64,000 nt of DNA, taken from Anniella stebbinsi (Eukaryota > Chordata > Lepidosauria > Squamata > Anniellidae). Below, in pieces: positions 30,324 to 40,840 of the stretch. The stretch lies in the NCBI GenBank assembly GCA_029215795.1, contig JARDYH010000002.1, positions 7,817,501 to 7,881,500 on the forward strand, read 5' to 3'. The notes under the pieces are model-generated. The model worked only from the letters and a program-made list of their open reading frames with translations, was not told where the DNA came from and searched no databases. The position numbers were made by a program, and so were the translations under genes. Numbering within the stretch: position 1 is the first letter of the stretch; each line of letters opens with the position of its first letter.

Positions 30324-30660
30324 TAGAGATGTGCGGATTTTGTTAAATCCATTCTATGTTCTGTAGATTGTCAGGTGTCTCTTGTTCTGCCGTCCATTCG
30401 TTGCATTGGATTATTATTTTTTAACCAGAATTGCATTCCACTTGTGCTAATTCACATCCGTGCTGATGCGTCTCTGCATAAATGTGCAAATGTGCTAATT
30501 TGTGCACATCCCACCCTAAAGTGGAAAAAACAAAACCTAGTATGCTAGTCCACAGAATCCATGTGAGTCAGAAAAAGTCACTCCACCGTGGAATCCATAG
30601 GGCAGATTGATAGAAATCTAAGCTCCTTTGAATCCGTTGTGGATTTCTCTGGCATCCCCA
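30324..30660. mobile_element. Degenerate hAT element, 337 bp, 7/8 TSD
   Basis: The left end is TAGAGATGTGCGGATTT and the right end, inverted, is TGGGGATGCC. The flanks are GCCAGGGC (30316-30323) and GCCAGGAC (30661-30668). Interior words 'gtgcaaatgtgctaatttgtgcacatcccaccc' look like a further nested terminus. Non-coding. Confidence 0.65.
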
Positions 30661-30996
30661 GCCAGGACATACGTCTACAGCTGGCATGGGCAACATATGG
30701 AACACATGCTCTACCCCTGGGCAATTTTGTGCCCCCCCGCCCCACTGATGCCACCAAGGAAGTGCAACATTGTGTTTTGCTGTTGGTGGTGGTTTTTTCA
30801 AAGGTATGTGCTGTGTTTTAAAGCAAAGATCACATTTTCCCCCACTGCCTCAGCATTGAATTTCAGAGGCAAATTCATTAGTGTACTGGTGATAGTTCTG
30901 AGGAAGGGGCAGCCCCCTTGGTTTCCTGGAGGGGGTGACTGGCCCTCAGAGCAGCAGGGGAAGTTGCCCAACCCTGATCTCCAGGATCCTTACTGT

Positions 30997-31192
30997 GACC
31001 CTGTTTAGATGACACCCTAAGCCGTGGTGGTTAAGCACTTGGAGCTAAACAGTATGGCTTAGTGTGCTGTGTGAACCATTCTTAATCATGGCGGCTACAT
31101 AACCATGGTTTAAAAACACGGTCACTAACCATTTGCTGCAAAAGGGTTAGCGGCCTAAACATGGCTTAATGTGTTGTCTGGACAGGCTCTGT
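30997..31192. mobile_element. MITE with 'CCTGT(T)TAGA.GACACNCTAAGCC' ends, uninterrupted copy
   Basis: The left end GACCCTGTTTAGATGACACC and the right end, inverted, GAGCCTGTCCAGACAACAC correspond over about 25 bases. The body matches the SINE-split copy at 11729-12165 and so shows its empty-site structure. Confidence 0.75.
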
Positions 31193-31539
31193 ATGCATGA
31201 AGCTGTTGATCAAAGCTGATTTTTTAATAGAGAAGTATCCAAAGTTGTTATTTAAAATGTATGCTTTGCACTGGAATGCATATATCTGCATACATGTATG
31301 CATTGCACTGGAATCCAAGCATTCACCAGAGCCTAGTGAAACTGAAGCATCATGGCCCTGGCTCTCTACCATCTTGTTTCGGTGGTAGCTCGAATGCAGC
31401 TTTTCAGAATTCAATGCAAACTGACTATTTTGGCTATAATCTCCGGAGGCTGTTGTTGCTGAATAATTGATATGGACTCATGGCAATAGGGGGACACTGG
31501 AAATCTGGAAGAAGTGAAGCCTAAAAGGATTCCCCACAT
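31193..31539. other. No gene seen
   Basis: Small repeated word 'atgtatgcattgcactggaatccaagc' against 'tgtatgctttgcactggaatgcatat' (31257-31320), a short tandem duplication of about 45 bases. Confidence 0.4.
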
Positions 31540-31748
31540 AATTCATTCCAGACAAAATGTAAAGTGATGCGCATAGGAAAGTGATAAATTTGCAACATTG
31601 ACACAGATTGCTAGGTTCTAAATTGACTGTAACCAATCACTGAGGAGACCTGGGCATCCGTGTAGCCAACTAAAGACACAATAAAGTAGATCTGATGGAG
31701 AATGTAATGGAAAATAGACTTTTGCTCTGTGTGTGGAGGAGTGAGAGT
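31540..31748 (+). mobile_element. CR1-type LINE internal fragment
   Basis: 'gacaaaatgtaaagtgatgcgcataggaaagtg' through 'aactgtaaccaatcactgaggagacctgggcatccgtgtagcc' corresponds to the CR1 reverse-transcriptase stretch that starts the 13.76-kb copy (KCKVMRIGK...LTVTNH..DLGIRV). It is frame-broken and lacks both ends. Confidence 0.6.
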
Positions 31749-31751
31749 GAA

Positions 31752-31801
31752 TGAATGAATGAATATTATTATTGTTAGTAGTAGTAGTAGTAGTAGTAGT
31801 T
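31752..31801. repeat. (GAAT)n, (ATT)n and (AGT)n compound microsatellite
   Basis: Three short runs in succession. Confidence 0.9.
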
Positions 31802-33270
31802 GCATCAGCAACAGCAGTATAAAATAAAAGCATCTATATGAAGTCTACACACTTTGTGACTCACCTAGCCAATGTATCAGCCATGTATCATAGTCTGTCA
31901 TGTACTTAATACACATCCATATAGTCAGGTAAGAATAGGGTTACAGTGTCTTCTAAGACTCAGGGGGTGCAACCTATAGTTAAAAGTTAGTGTCTGGCAT
32001 TGGAGGGATGGTGAAGTTCAGGATATTATGAGGGTAGTGGCTACATCTCCTGTTCCACCACGGCTTGTAGGAGAAGTGGAAACAGTCGAGCAGAGTCTCG
32101 TCCAGGCATGCTGAGTCAGGCAAACTCAGCTCAGTTCAAGGCAGGTCTCTTTAAGCAGAGGTCAGGACTATGGACAGCTCCCAGTGGGCCCTGTGAGCTG
32201 ACCTGTGGAGAGCCGTTGTCTCGGCAGAAAGCTGAGGCCACCTGAAGCCTTATGTGGGATGACAAGCCCACTCCTCCAAGTGGGTTGTGCTTTTCTAAAG
32301 CACCCCTACCTGGTTCTGGAGCCACTGGCTCCTACAAGGGAAAGAGGATGGAGATATTACTAGTGATTAAACATCTGAGTTCAAGGAAGGGGGAAGGGCC
32401 ACAGCCTCAGGCTAGGAGAATACAGGAGCTGGTGCTTCAGTTGCCTTGTTATTGGGGCAGCCTGTATGTCCTCTTCATCCATGTCTTCCTCAGGAATGCA
32501 CAAGGCTTCCAGATCATGACATTACCTAGCTGTATGCAGACACTCCGTTTTCATTATGTACTTTCATTTGGAGAGAATGACCTATGTTAATAGTAAGCAG
32601 CTGTGTGTCATAGAGAGATTGATAGAGGGACATTGACGCAAGTATCTGTATCATTATAAGATGACACAAGTCAGCAAAAGGGGGGGAAAGGTGTGTGGGA
32701 GGGATGAGACCTGCATTTCTGAATAAACGTGCTAAGATTGGCCTTTGCAACAGTTTGACTCTGTTTGAAATGAATTGCTGAAACCATTAGAACGTATAAG
32801 CAGAGCAAATTGGCAAATCTGATGTCATGTTAACTTTGAATACTCACTTAGGTGGTTTTACTTTGGAACTATGCAGTAGATAGTTATCAGAATTAAGAGT
32901 TTAGGATTCAAAACCATGTGAATTGTTAAAGTTTGACATAACACTGACGAAAGCTTCAGCGTTCCTTTATGTGGCAGAGGAAGAGAATTAGGCTGAAAGG
33001 GAAAAAAGGGTGGGTGTCTAAATGATCAGGGCCAAACTAAACATGACATTGCCAATTGTGAGAGTGCTAATGGCTCATTGTGTGAATGTTATTTTCATCA
33101 GTAAATCTGGATTTGCACCATGGTGACGGGAGGGGCGTTTAACCCTTTGTCTTCATCATGATCCCAGTTTAGATCACTGCCCCCATGACTGCTAGTTGCA
33201 CTAGGGTGGAAAGCTCCCACTGGAGTCAGTGGGAACCTAATGCAAAAAAATAGCCATGGGGAAGAGAGAT
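31802..33270. other. No gene recognised
   Basis: About 1.5 kb without visible repeat or domain. The 112-residue frame at 32252-32590 has no recognisable motif. The 32760-33000 part has the balanced AT-rich look of unique sequence. Confidence 0.4.
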
Positions 33271-33273
33271 CTA

Positions 33274-33625
33274 GGGCAGTATCCAAATGAGTCCTTCCAA
33301 CAGCGCTAATGATATTTCACTAGCAGAAACTACGTTATGAACTATGCGTAAGAGATTGAATCTAGCTAAAGTGACATTTGCACAAGCAGTTTTGCGTTAG
33401 GCTTGTGCAAACTGTTGTGCAAGACACTGTGTGACCCATTGCACATTCCGCTTGGGCTATCCAACTGCTTGCACCCATTGTGCAAATCCATTGTGCAAAT
33501 GCTTTGTACCCATTGTGCACAATGGGTTGTCAAGAGTAATGGGCAACTGCTTATACACAGAAAGATTCAGCAGAGCTCCACTAGCACTATTTGAGTTTGC
33601 AGAACGTCACTGTTGGATACTGCCC
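33274..33625. mobile_element. MITE, 352 bp, perfect 13-bp terminal repeats
   Basis: GGGCAGTATCCAA at 33274-33286 is matched exactly by TTGGATACTGCCC at 33613-33625. The interior holds five copies of TTGTGCAA or its complement (33378, 33403, 33415, 33478, 33491), an 8-mer that fits the C/EBP consensus. No clear target duplication is visible. Confidence 0.7.
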
Positions 33626-34044
33626 ATAGATTGGAACTATAGTGGGGAACAGGATTAAAACCCTTCTTGTTCCTACTAAAGTTCTGTTCCAGTTCGGCTA
33701 TCTCCCATGGCTGCTATTTAACTTACTATAACAAAAACATGCAAATCTATGTTTGAAGTTTGAATATCAACTTGTTTGAAAGCAACATACGAAGCAACAT
33801 ACAGCACCGTGTGATCTCTCTCTCTATGAAAACTGAAATATCAGAACAAAACTTGGCATGCAACTTCAGAACACAACACTTTGGTCATACACATTTTGAA
33901 GGAGGCAACAAAGATGTGAGATGCACTAAAATGATGTGATCTCACTCTTGCACACTGAGAGAATAAAATGGAACCTGGGGACAGGAGATCTGAAATATAT
34001 TGCATTGAAATATTTGAATCAAAGCTGTTTAAGATGTTGGATGT
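33626..34044. other. No gene seen
   Basis: Unrecognised AT-rich sequence; 'gaagcaacatac' is repeated at 33781-33803. Confidence 0.4.
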
Positions 34045-34205
34045 GGAACAGGAAGACCTGGCTTTACATTCCTGATCTGTTACAAAAGTTACTGGGCGAA
34101 TTTGGGTCAGTCCTTTGTCTCTCAGACTATCCTCCCTTACAGGGTTGTTGTGATGATACAACTAAGGTGGACTATGGATGCCTTTTTAAATTCTTTCAAG
34201 AAAAG
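34045..34205 (+). mobile_element. Decayed tRNA-derived SINE, 3' part
   Basis: 'aggaagacctggctttacattcctgatctgttac...ttactgggcgaatttgggtcagtcctttgtctctcagac...cttacagggttgttgtgatgat' follows the body of the SINE at 11748, with many substitutions. Confidence 0.65.
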
Positions 34206-34735
34206 GTAAGAAACAGACTTTTTGTTTACTAGTTTAGCATGCCTTCCCCTGGAAGTTATTCATGGTGGGTTTCCCCACCCCTCACTGAATTACCTTCTTC
34301 AATATTTTTCTGCCTGACACCAACAGTGAAAAGACACAGTCTGGCGGCAGTTCTGCATTTGAAGATTTGCTGGGATGTCTTGTAAATCTGTCTTTTCCAC
34401 TCCTGTACACTCTCGGTTCTCGCCATCTGCCTTGCCTATTTTTCCCCTTCCTGTGGTATTTCAAGTGTCTTAAAATACGGTTATTATCATCCATAAACTC
34501 TCGTCCATGTGAGTAATTAATTGAATCCCAAATATTGTTTTCTTGAAATATGGTGCAAATGCCACGGTGTTGGGGGCATTGCTGCAACCCATCTACATAA
34601 CATTACAGCAGAGCGGTTGGAGATGAAGTCATCCTATCTTTGTGTGTGTACCAGTGGGCCTAGGAAGTGAAATCCTGGAGCCTTAAAGTCAGCTGGCTGA
34701 GATAAATTGAAGTGGACCTCAATGCTCCCAACACT
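34206..34735. other. No gene recognised
   Basis: The 101-residue minus-strand frame (34282-34587) has no domain I recognise. Confidence 0.4.
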
Positions 34736-35065
34736 CTCCTGGAAATAATGGCGTCTTGACATTTTATCAAGCACTCATGCGGTCATTCTCCACGGTATCA
34801 GACAGAGCTTGAAGGATAGAGCTGTAAAGAAAGGATTGTCAGTCATAAACATTCTTCAAAACCATGAAAGCCACAAATGAAAGTTTAAGTAATGGAGGAC
34901 GCAATACCCTTGATATTTCAACAATTACCTGCAACAACTGGCTTCCTTCAAAGTCTGAGTCATTTTCCCCCCTTCTCTCCCACCAAATACTTTTGCTTCC
35001 AGGGCAAGAGGGGACTAAATAATAAAATTAACTAAAAATTAACAAACAAGCTAAAGAGGAAAAGG
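34736..35065. other. Candidate conserved non-coding element
   Basis: Repeat-free sequence with evenly spaced AT-rich words ('gtcagtcataaacattcttcaaaaccatgaaagccacaaatgaaag', 'ggaggacgcaatacccttgatatttcaacaattacctgc'). Composition only. Confidence 0.2.
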
Positions 35066-35589
35066 ATGGATTAGTTGTTAAGCTTAAAATCCCTCCGTTG
35101 GATATTTGGGGAAGTTGCATAGACTTACAGAAAATAAAACATGGACTATTAAGTTTCACTTTGTTAAGCTTGTTATTCAAAGATGGAAATTACCATAGAG
35201 CGACAACCAAGAAATTGAGCTGAAACATCAGGAAATCTCCCAATTCTCAAATTTCCCTGTTAGGAAAGTAGTCTTTATTTATAGTATATACTACTTTTAA
35301 TTTCTATGTCACCCTTCGATATTCTCAGGGATGCTCGCACAAAAAAAAACTGAGCCAAAACATTAAAAAGAGGAAACTAACTAACTAGCTAAAAAAAAAG
35401 TTAAAAGAGCAAATAAAACTAGCCACTGTAAGCAAATTAGTAACCATAGCTTAACCATTACTTAGGGGAATAAAAGGTATTTTCCTGATGCCCAAAAGCT
35501 ATTTGTTATCTGGGAAGCATGAGTGAAATGGCCAAAGTATGGCATGAGGGAAGATCCATTTGCCAGGAAGATACAATAACCAAGTAGAG
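35066..35589. other. No gene; possible antisense LINE tail near 35275-35345
   Basis: 'ttttaatttctatgtcacccttcgatattctcagggatgctcgcac' followed by an A run resembles an old antisense L2-like end. The rest is AT-rich and unremarkable. Confidence 0.35.
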
Positions 35590-35735
35590 ATGGAGTTGCA
35601 GGGCACAATCCTATGCATGTATACATATCCTATGTATATTTAGACAGACAATATACTGGAGAATGCTGGCTGGAGAATGCTTGAAAATGTAGGATTTTTT
35701 TCTGTCTAAATGTGGAATAAGTGCCAAGGCTAGGA
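35590..35735. mobile_element. Decayed copy of the 'GGCACAATCCTATGCATGT' palindromic MITE
   Basis: The left end GGGCACAATCCTATGCATGT and internal 'agacag...ggagaatgctggctggagaatgcttg...tttttttctgtctaaatgt' mirror each other, as in the better copy at 58304-58425. Confidence 0.5.
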
Positions 35736-36224
35736 GAGGACAGAAGAGACATTTTGGAGCACATTGTCCATGACCCTGTGGCCAATAGTCCAACCCTGAC
35801 TCCTGCAGATGGATTACTGTATGGGGCTCTCACTCACTCCTCCCTAAATAGGACCCTCCTCTTCCCCTGTGGCCTCCCACTCAGGCATGGCATGGTAGAG
35901 TTAGGGACAGGAGGTGGTCAGGTCAGCATGATGCCTGTGCAAAGCTCTTCCCTAGCCAGCAGCATCCCATGAGGGCACAGGCCAAGAACATGCACAGCAG
36001 CTTGCGTGAGTTGCTGTAGACGAGCTTGAAGCTGAGCCTCTCTGCACAGTGCTGATCCAGCCATCCCATTTCCATTGCAACCAGTAGGGACATGGGAGAC
36101 CCGCCCCTTCAGCACACAGCAGTGGCAGAAAGAAATGTCATTTGGTAAGTAAGGGCAACACATTAGAAGCTCAGAAGAACAGAAGAAAAAAGAGCGTCTT
36201 GAAACCGGAAATGAAGGATTCGAC
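35736..36224. other. No gene seen
   Basis: Unique-looking sequence. Frames at 35721-35972 and 35918-36163 have no domain. Confidence 0.4.
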
Positions 36225-36546
36225 TAGGATGACCATATGAAAAGGAGGACAGGGCTCCTGTATCTTTTAACACTTGAACAGAAAAGGGAACTTCAGCAGG
36301 TGCCATTTGTATGCATGCAGCACCAGGTGAAATCCCCTCTTCATCACAACAGTTAAAGCTGCAGGAGCCCTGCCCTCTTTTGTATCTGGTCACTCTAGTA
36401 CAGCTCCTGCAGCTTTAACTGTTGCGATGAAGAGGGAATTTCACCAGGTGCTGTGTTGCGTACAAATGACACCGGCTGAAACTCCCTTTTTTACACAACT
36501 GTTAAAGATAAAGGAGCCCTGTCCTCCTTTCCATAGGGTCACCCTA
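36225..36546. mobile_element. hAT foldback element, subfamily 2, 322 bp
   Basis: Ends TAGGATGACCATATG and CATAGGGTCACCCTA. It has a doubled palindrome layout with the internal joint 'ggtcactctagta' near 36390. The flanks GATTCGAC and AAGAATCC do not match, so it is older or its flank has been rearranged. Confidence 0.85.
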
Positions 36547-36714
36547 AAGAATCCATCGCTAAAATCATGGTATAACAATATATGGACTATGATATGGACA
36601 CTCTTATAAACATCAGACACCACTCCACCCCCAGGGATCTCTTTTTGCCACCAACATTATCAGGAGGAGGACTCAGGAAAGGACCTCACTGTCCTCAGGA
36701 CCTTCAACTACCAC

Positions 36715-37034
36715 TAGGCTGACCAGATAAAATCCAGGTCAGGGCTCGTGTAACTTTAACAGTTGTAGAGAAAAGGGAATTTCAGCCAGTGTCATTTGTA
36801 TGCAATTAGTTCCTGGTGAAATTCCCTCTTCATCACAACAATTAAAGGTGCAGGCACTATACTAGAGTGACCATATACAAAAGAAGGCAGGGCCCCTGCA
36901 ACTTTAACAGTTGTGATGAAGAGGGAATATCACCAGGAACTAATTGCATACAAATGACACTGGCTGAAATTCCCTTTTCTCTACAACTATTAAAGTTACA
37001 TACGCCCTGACTTGGATTTTATCTGGTCACCCTA
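36715..37034. mobile_element. hAT foldback element, subfamily 1, 320 bp, perfect TSD
   Basis: Ends TAGGCTGACCAGAT and ATCTGGTCACCCTA. The duplication ACTACCAC stands at 36707-36714 and 37035-37042. Same length and near-identical sequence as the 7.2-kb and 19.8-kb copies. Confidence 0.93.
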
Positions 37035-37269
37035 ACTACCACTGTTCCTGAAACTAGCAGCAAGACCACCTGTGTGACTCTAACATAGGAAGGATGCTGT
37101 CCTGAACATCTGTATGTTTTGGGTGGGAGATCTCATCCGGTATGTGGTGACCCCTGTATTGGAGAATGTAGTCAGGCTTATTGATCTGTTCTAGTCCCTA
37201 TGAATGTGTGCTATTTCTTGCAATCAGCAGAAGATGGCAATACAGAAACCACTTACTTTAGAACAGTCC
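37035..37269. other. No gene seen
   Basis: Short unique stretch. Confidence 0.35.
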
Positions 37270-37380
37270 ATTGGTTCAATTCTCCCCTAAGTCAAGAATC
37301 TCACTGCATTGTGTTCGTCTCTCAGCCTAGCCTACTGTAGAAGGCTGTTGTGATGAAAGTTCACTGTCCTAAGCTCCTTG
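37270..37380 (+). mobile_element. Decayed tRNA-derived SINE, 3' part
   Basis: 'tctcagcctagcctactgtagaaggctgttgtgatgaaag...ctaagctccttggaggagg' follows the same SINE body and tail. Its tail has turned into the GGA microsatellite next to it. Confidence 0.6.
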
Positions 37381-37443
37381 GAGGAGGAGGAGGAGGAGGA
37401 GGAGGAGGAAGAGGAGGAGGAGGAGGAGGAGGAGGAGGAGGAG
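37381..37443. repeat. (GGA)n microsatellite
   Basis: About 20 GGA units with one GAA interruption. Confidence 0.95.
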
Positions 37444-38165
37444 TTGAAGACTGAAAAGTACTACTCTGGAGTAAATAGGGATATTGCAGCTATGGTTACC
37501 ATTATTTCTTTTTAGGAGCACAGTTGCCTACATTCTGAAAACGCTGATGTTAGAGAGCTGTCAATGCTTTACTTTGGATTCATTTATTCATTCCATTTCC
37601 ATGACAAAACAGGAGATTTTTGTGCAAATGTGTCACATCTTTAAAAGTGGAAGAACACATTCACCGCAGGGTGAAAAGGTCCCAGTGCTGTGTTAGCACA
37701 AGAGGAAGTTCCAGGGAACAATGATATTAAATCCCCCATGCCATGCACCCCCCCCCGACCCCCTCCGCAATGAAACATTCATTCTGTTTTGTCTGACGCC
37801 TGGTCTTTTGCTAAACCATTGTCAGCAGGATCCATCAACATAATAGCATTTAAGTGGCGCAGTTCAGCTAGCTTGTAAAATAGGCCCTGCTAAGCACTCC
37901 TCAAGACCTCCACGAGGAACAGGCAGCACGGATGTTGACCACAGAAGCCAAGTCAGTAGATTTTTAGAACCAAAGATGATATGGGTTGGTCTTAGGTTAT
38001 GCAAGATGCCCGGGGCCTCAAACAGCAACCTTGCTAATGGGGGATGAGTAGCAAGCCGATGGTTGGAGAAACATGGTGAGCTCAAGGATCAGTCGTTTGC
38101 CCATCCCTCTCAATGCTGGTGGACGCCAGCTGCCGAGGCTCAAGTGAGTGCTGCTCTCGTTGAGA
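37444..38165. other. No gene seen; C-rich run at about 37747
   Basis: Unique-looking sequence. On the minus strand 37864-38085 has a weak resemblance to an L2 C-terminus ('RLLFEAPGILHNLRPTHIIFGSKNLL'), too weak to call. Confidence 0.35.
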
Positions 38166-38303
38166 TAGTGGCAAGATCTACTCTACTGCTTTAAAATGGT
38201 TTACAACAATAGTGACAACTGTTGGGGCCCAGGACACCCTCCAAATGCAGTTTTCAAACTGATTTTGAGGTGTCATATCCTGCTTGGTGTAGATGTGGCC
38301 CAA
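38166..38303. mobile_element. MITE with 'GGCAAGATCTAC...GTAGATGTGGCCC' ends
   Basis: Inverted ends and the inner words 'actgctttaaaatggtttacaacaat' and 'ttggggcccaggacaccct' match the copies at 17.4 kb (antisense for the inner words) and 44.8 kb. Confidence 0.6.
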
Positions 38304-38835
38304 TTTAGTAGCCATTAGCACTTGAGCCTCCTGCAAGAGCTAAAAAGGGCAGGTCCTCTTAAAGCTATACATCACAACAACCCGCTCTAGTAGGCTGACC
38401 AGATAAAATCCAGGTCAGGGCTCATGTAACTTTAACAGTTGTAGAGAAAAGGGAATTTCAGCCAGTGTCATTTGTATGCAATTAGTTCCTGGTGATATTC
38501 CCTCTTCATCACAACAGTTAAAGGTGCAGGGGCCCTGCCTTCTTTTATATATGGTCACTCTAGTATAGTGCCTGCACCTTTAACTGTTGTGATGAAGAGG
38601 GAATTTCACCAGGAACTAATTGCATACAAATTTCAGTTTTACAGAAATTCAGTTTTACAGAAAAGGGGAATTTCAGCAGGTGCAATTTGTATGCATGGAG
38701 CACCTGGTGAAATTCCCTCTTTGTCACAACAGTTAAAGCTTCAGGAGCTATACTAAAGTGAACAGATACAAAAGAGGGCAGGGCTCCTGCAGTTTTAACT
38801 GTTGCAATGAAGAGGAAAGTTGACAAGGTTCTGCA

Positions 38836-39436
38836 TAGGGTGACCAGATGGCCCGGGGTTTCCCAGTCCTAACTGGGAAACCTGGGCCGATCTGGGCCAA
38901 CCGGGGGGTGGCGGGGGCAAACCGGGCCAGCGGGGGGTCACGTGGTGGTGGCAGTGAGTGACCAGCGGCGGTAGACCCGGCGGCGGTTGTGGTGGAGTGG
39001 CCGCCCCAGCAGGTAAGCACACTCCCTCGCGCCTTGCGCTCCTTACCTGCAGGGGCGTCCGCTTCCCTCCGGTGCTCGAATCTACTGAGAAGCAGGCTTC
39101 GCGGCCTGTCCCTCAGAAGCGCCCCGGGAGGACCCTGGAGGCTGACCCGGCGGCGGGGGTGGGGGACCTGGCGGCGGAGGACCCGGCGGCGGCGGAGGAA
39201 GACCCGGCGGCGGCGGGAGACCTGGGGGCGGCAGCAGGGGACCTGGGGGGGGGGGGCGGCGGACCCAGCGTGGGTGGCAGCGGAGGACCTGGCGCGGGCG
39301 GCGGAGGAAGAGAACCCAGTAGGTCCGGGCAAGGGTGGTGTTTTTGGGGGGTGGGTGGCTTGGTGGGGTGGGTTGTTTTGGGTGGGGTGGTGGGGGGGGG
39401 GACCGGGATTTTGGTTTCTAAAATCTGATCACCCTA
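38836..39436. mobile_element. CpG-rich hAT element, 601 bp, perfect TSD, inside another hAT
   Basis: Left end TAGGGTGACCAGATGGCCC and right end, inverted, TAGGGTGATCAGATTTTAG. The 8-bp duplication GTTCTGCA stands at 38828-38835 and 39437-39444, and removing the insert restores the host element's usual 'ctgcatgcatac' sequence. The interior is GC-rich ('gacccggcggcg' repeats), with GGTAAG/CTTACC pairs. The 194-, 188- and 156-residue frames across it are GC artefacts. It shares its right end with 13090-13567. Confidence 0.9.
39012..39133. promoter_or_regulatory. Partial CpG-rich palindrome cassette
   Basis: GGTAAG (39012-39017) and CTTACC (39042-39047) face each other. The following 85 bases ('ggggcgtccgcttccctccggtgctcgaatctactgagaagcagg...') match the left arm of the 13155-13344 palindrome, but the right arm is replaced by 'gacccggcggcg' repeats. 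The CRE-like centre is lost. Confidence 0.6.
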
Positions 39437-39682
39437 GTTCTGCATGCATACAAATGACACCTGCTGAAAATCACTTTTCTATGCAACTGTTAAAGCTGCA
39501 GGAGCCCTGCCCTCTTTTGTATCTGGTCAAGAGGGCAGGGCTCCTGCAGCTTTAAGTGTTGCGATGAAGAGGGAAGTTCACCAGGTGCTGCAGGCACACA
39601 AATGACACCTGCTGAAATTTCCTTTTCTATGCAACTGTTAAAGATACAGGAGCCCTGACCTCCTTTTCATATGGTCACCCTA

Positions 39683-40479
39683 CATTACGTTCACATAACC
39701 CACAGCAGCAAAAAGGTAAACCGGAGGGCCCAGTATTGTGGAAACCTCTTCCCTTCTTCCAGTCCAACTCCTAAAATTACCCCAAAACCTCAAATAAGAA
39801 TTTTCAGATCACGTTTATTCGTACCTGATCTTCAGGCACAGGGTGAGGTTCATCTAAGCCTCTTTGAGCTGGTCGGATAAAAATCTTGACTTGTGGTGTA
39901 GAGGTGAATCAAGGCCAGGATGTGCAGTTTTGACCTACAAACGAGTACACTTCAGACTTAGCTAGGCTGCCTGTAGTTGTCTCTTCACATCATTTATTCT
40001 GTTGTATCCCATATATTTATTTTATGTTGATCTCAGCAAAGTAATTAATGTAAGGCATGCTCCTGGCCATGTTTGCTTCGCCTGTGGTGCCCTCAGATGA
40101 AAGCAAAAATTAGAAAATGCAATTTATTTATTACTTTTTGACCGAAAGGTTACACTCCACTCTCATGCCCCTGAAGGAAATCTTCGTTGTGCTGAGTCAG
40201 GAAGCTTCAGCTTTTGATCGCGACTTATCGGATAGCTACCCGTCATAAGCCTAGGCCTGAAAAACTACCAGCCTGAATGGAAAAGGATGGAATTGGTCAG
40301 CACCCAGAAGGATAGCTCTTCCTGCAAGCCTCCCCCATTCCCTAAATCAAGACCCTGGGTGGCAATTTCCATTTGTCAGCCATTCATCATGTCTGACAAG
40401 CTCTGCAGAGCTAGGCTGGAGAAACTAAGGGTGTTGTTTTCACAAGAATAACCTCACTCAAGGCAGTTGACAATCTGGA
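39683..40479. other. No gene seen
   Basis: Unique-looking sequence without domain or repeat. Confidence 0.4.
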
Positions 40480-40840
40480 TGCAGCCATCCTCTAGCAAGT
40501 TTTATAAACATCGGCTGTTTCTATCCCGACCTTTTCCCCCGGGACCCATCCCTGGGTACTCCCTGTGCATCCAAATGATGCACAGGGACTTCCGGGGGCA
40601 TGGGGGAGGGGGACGGGATAAAGAAACCATGGGAAAACCCAAATCTTCCAGCAGTCCCGGGACGGTGGGCGCCCATCCTGGCTTCTTCCCTCTTCCCTGC
40701 AAGTAGAGTGCGCTCCCGGCTCAGTCGTTATACTAAAAATGGTGGTCGCAATGAGTTTGATGTCCTTATTTGCTTCTGGGACATTGTGCTTCTTGTGTAG
40801 AAACTGGGCGACAATCCCAGAAGCAAATAAGTCCCGGATC
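40480..40840. mobile_element. Two palindromes, probable MITE
   Basis: The first is centred at about 40575 (CCCTGTGCATC...GATGCACAGGG), with outer arms 'gtttctatcccgaccttttcccc' against 'gggggacgggataaagaaac'. The second joins CTTATTTGCTTCTGGGA (near 40766) to TCCCAGAAGCAAATAAG (near 40815). Both occur within one non-coding block; a related remnant is at 17.2 kb. Confidence 0.6.

Larger units (their letters stand above)
38391..39682. mobile_element. Composite hAT block: subfamily 1 fused to subfamily 2, with a second hAT inside
   Basis: It starts TAGGCTGACCAGAT and follows subfamily 1 to 'gcatacaaatttcagttttacag' near 38630. A short 'aaattcagttttacag' duplication follows, then subfamily 2 sequence ('gcaggtgcaatttgtatgcatggagcacc') up to CATATGGTCACCCTA at 39682. 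There are about five half-units in place of two, so at least one recombination or insertion built it. A separate hAT occupies 38836-39436. Outer flanks do not match. Confidence 0.75.

Noticed and set aside
38748..39332. Arginine/proline-rich frame of 194 codons (and opposed frames of 188 and 156)
   Set aside because: All lie on the CpG-rich interior of a hAT insertion with a perfect duplication; open frames on both strands come from the lack of A/T stops.
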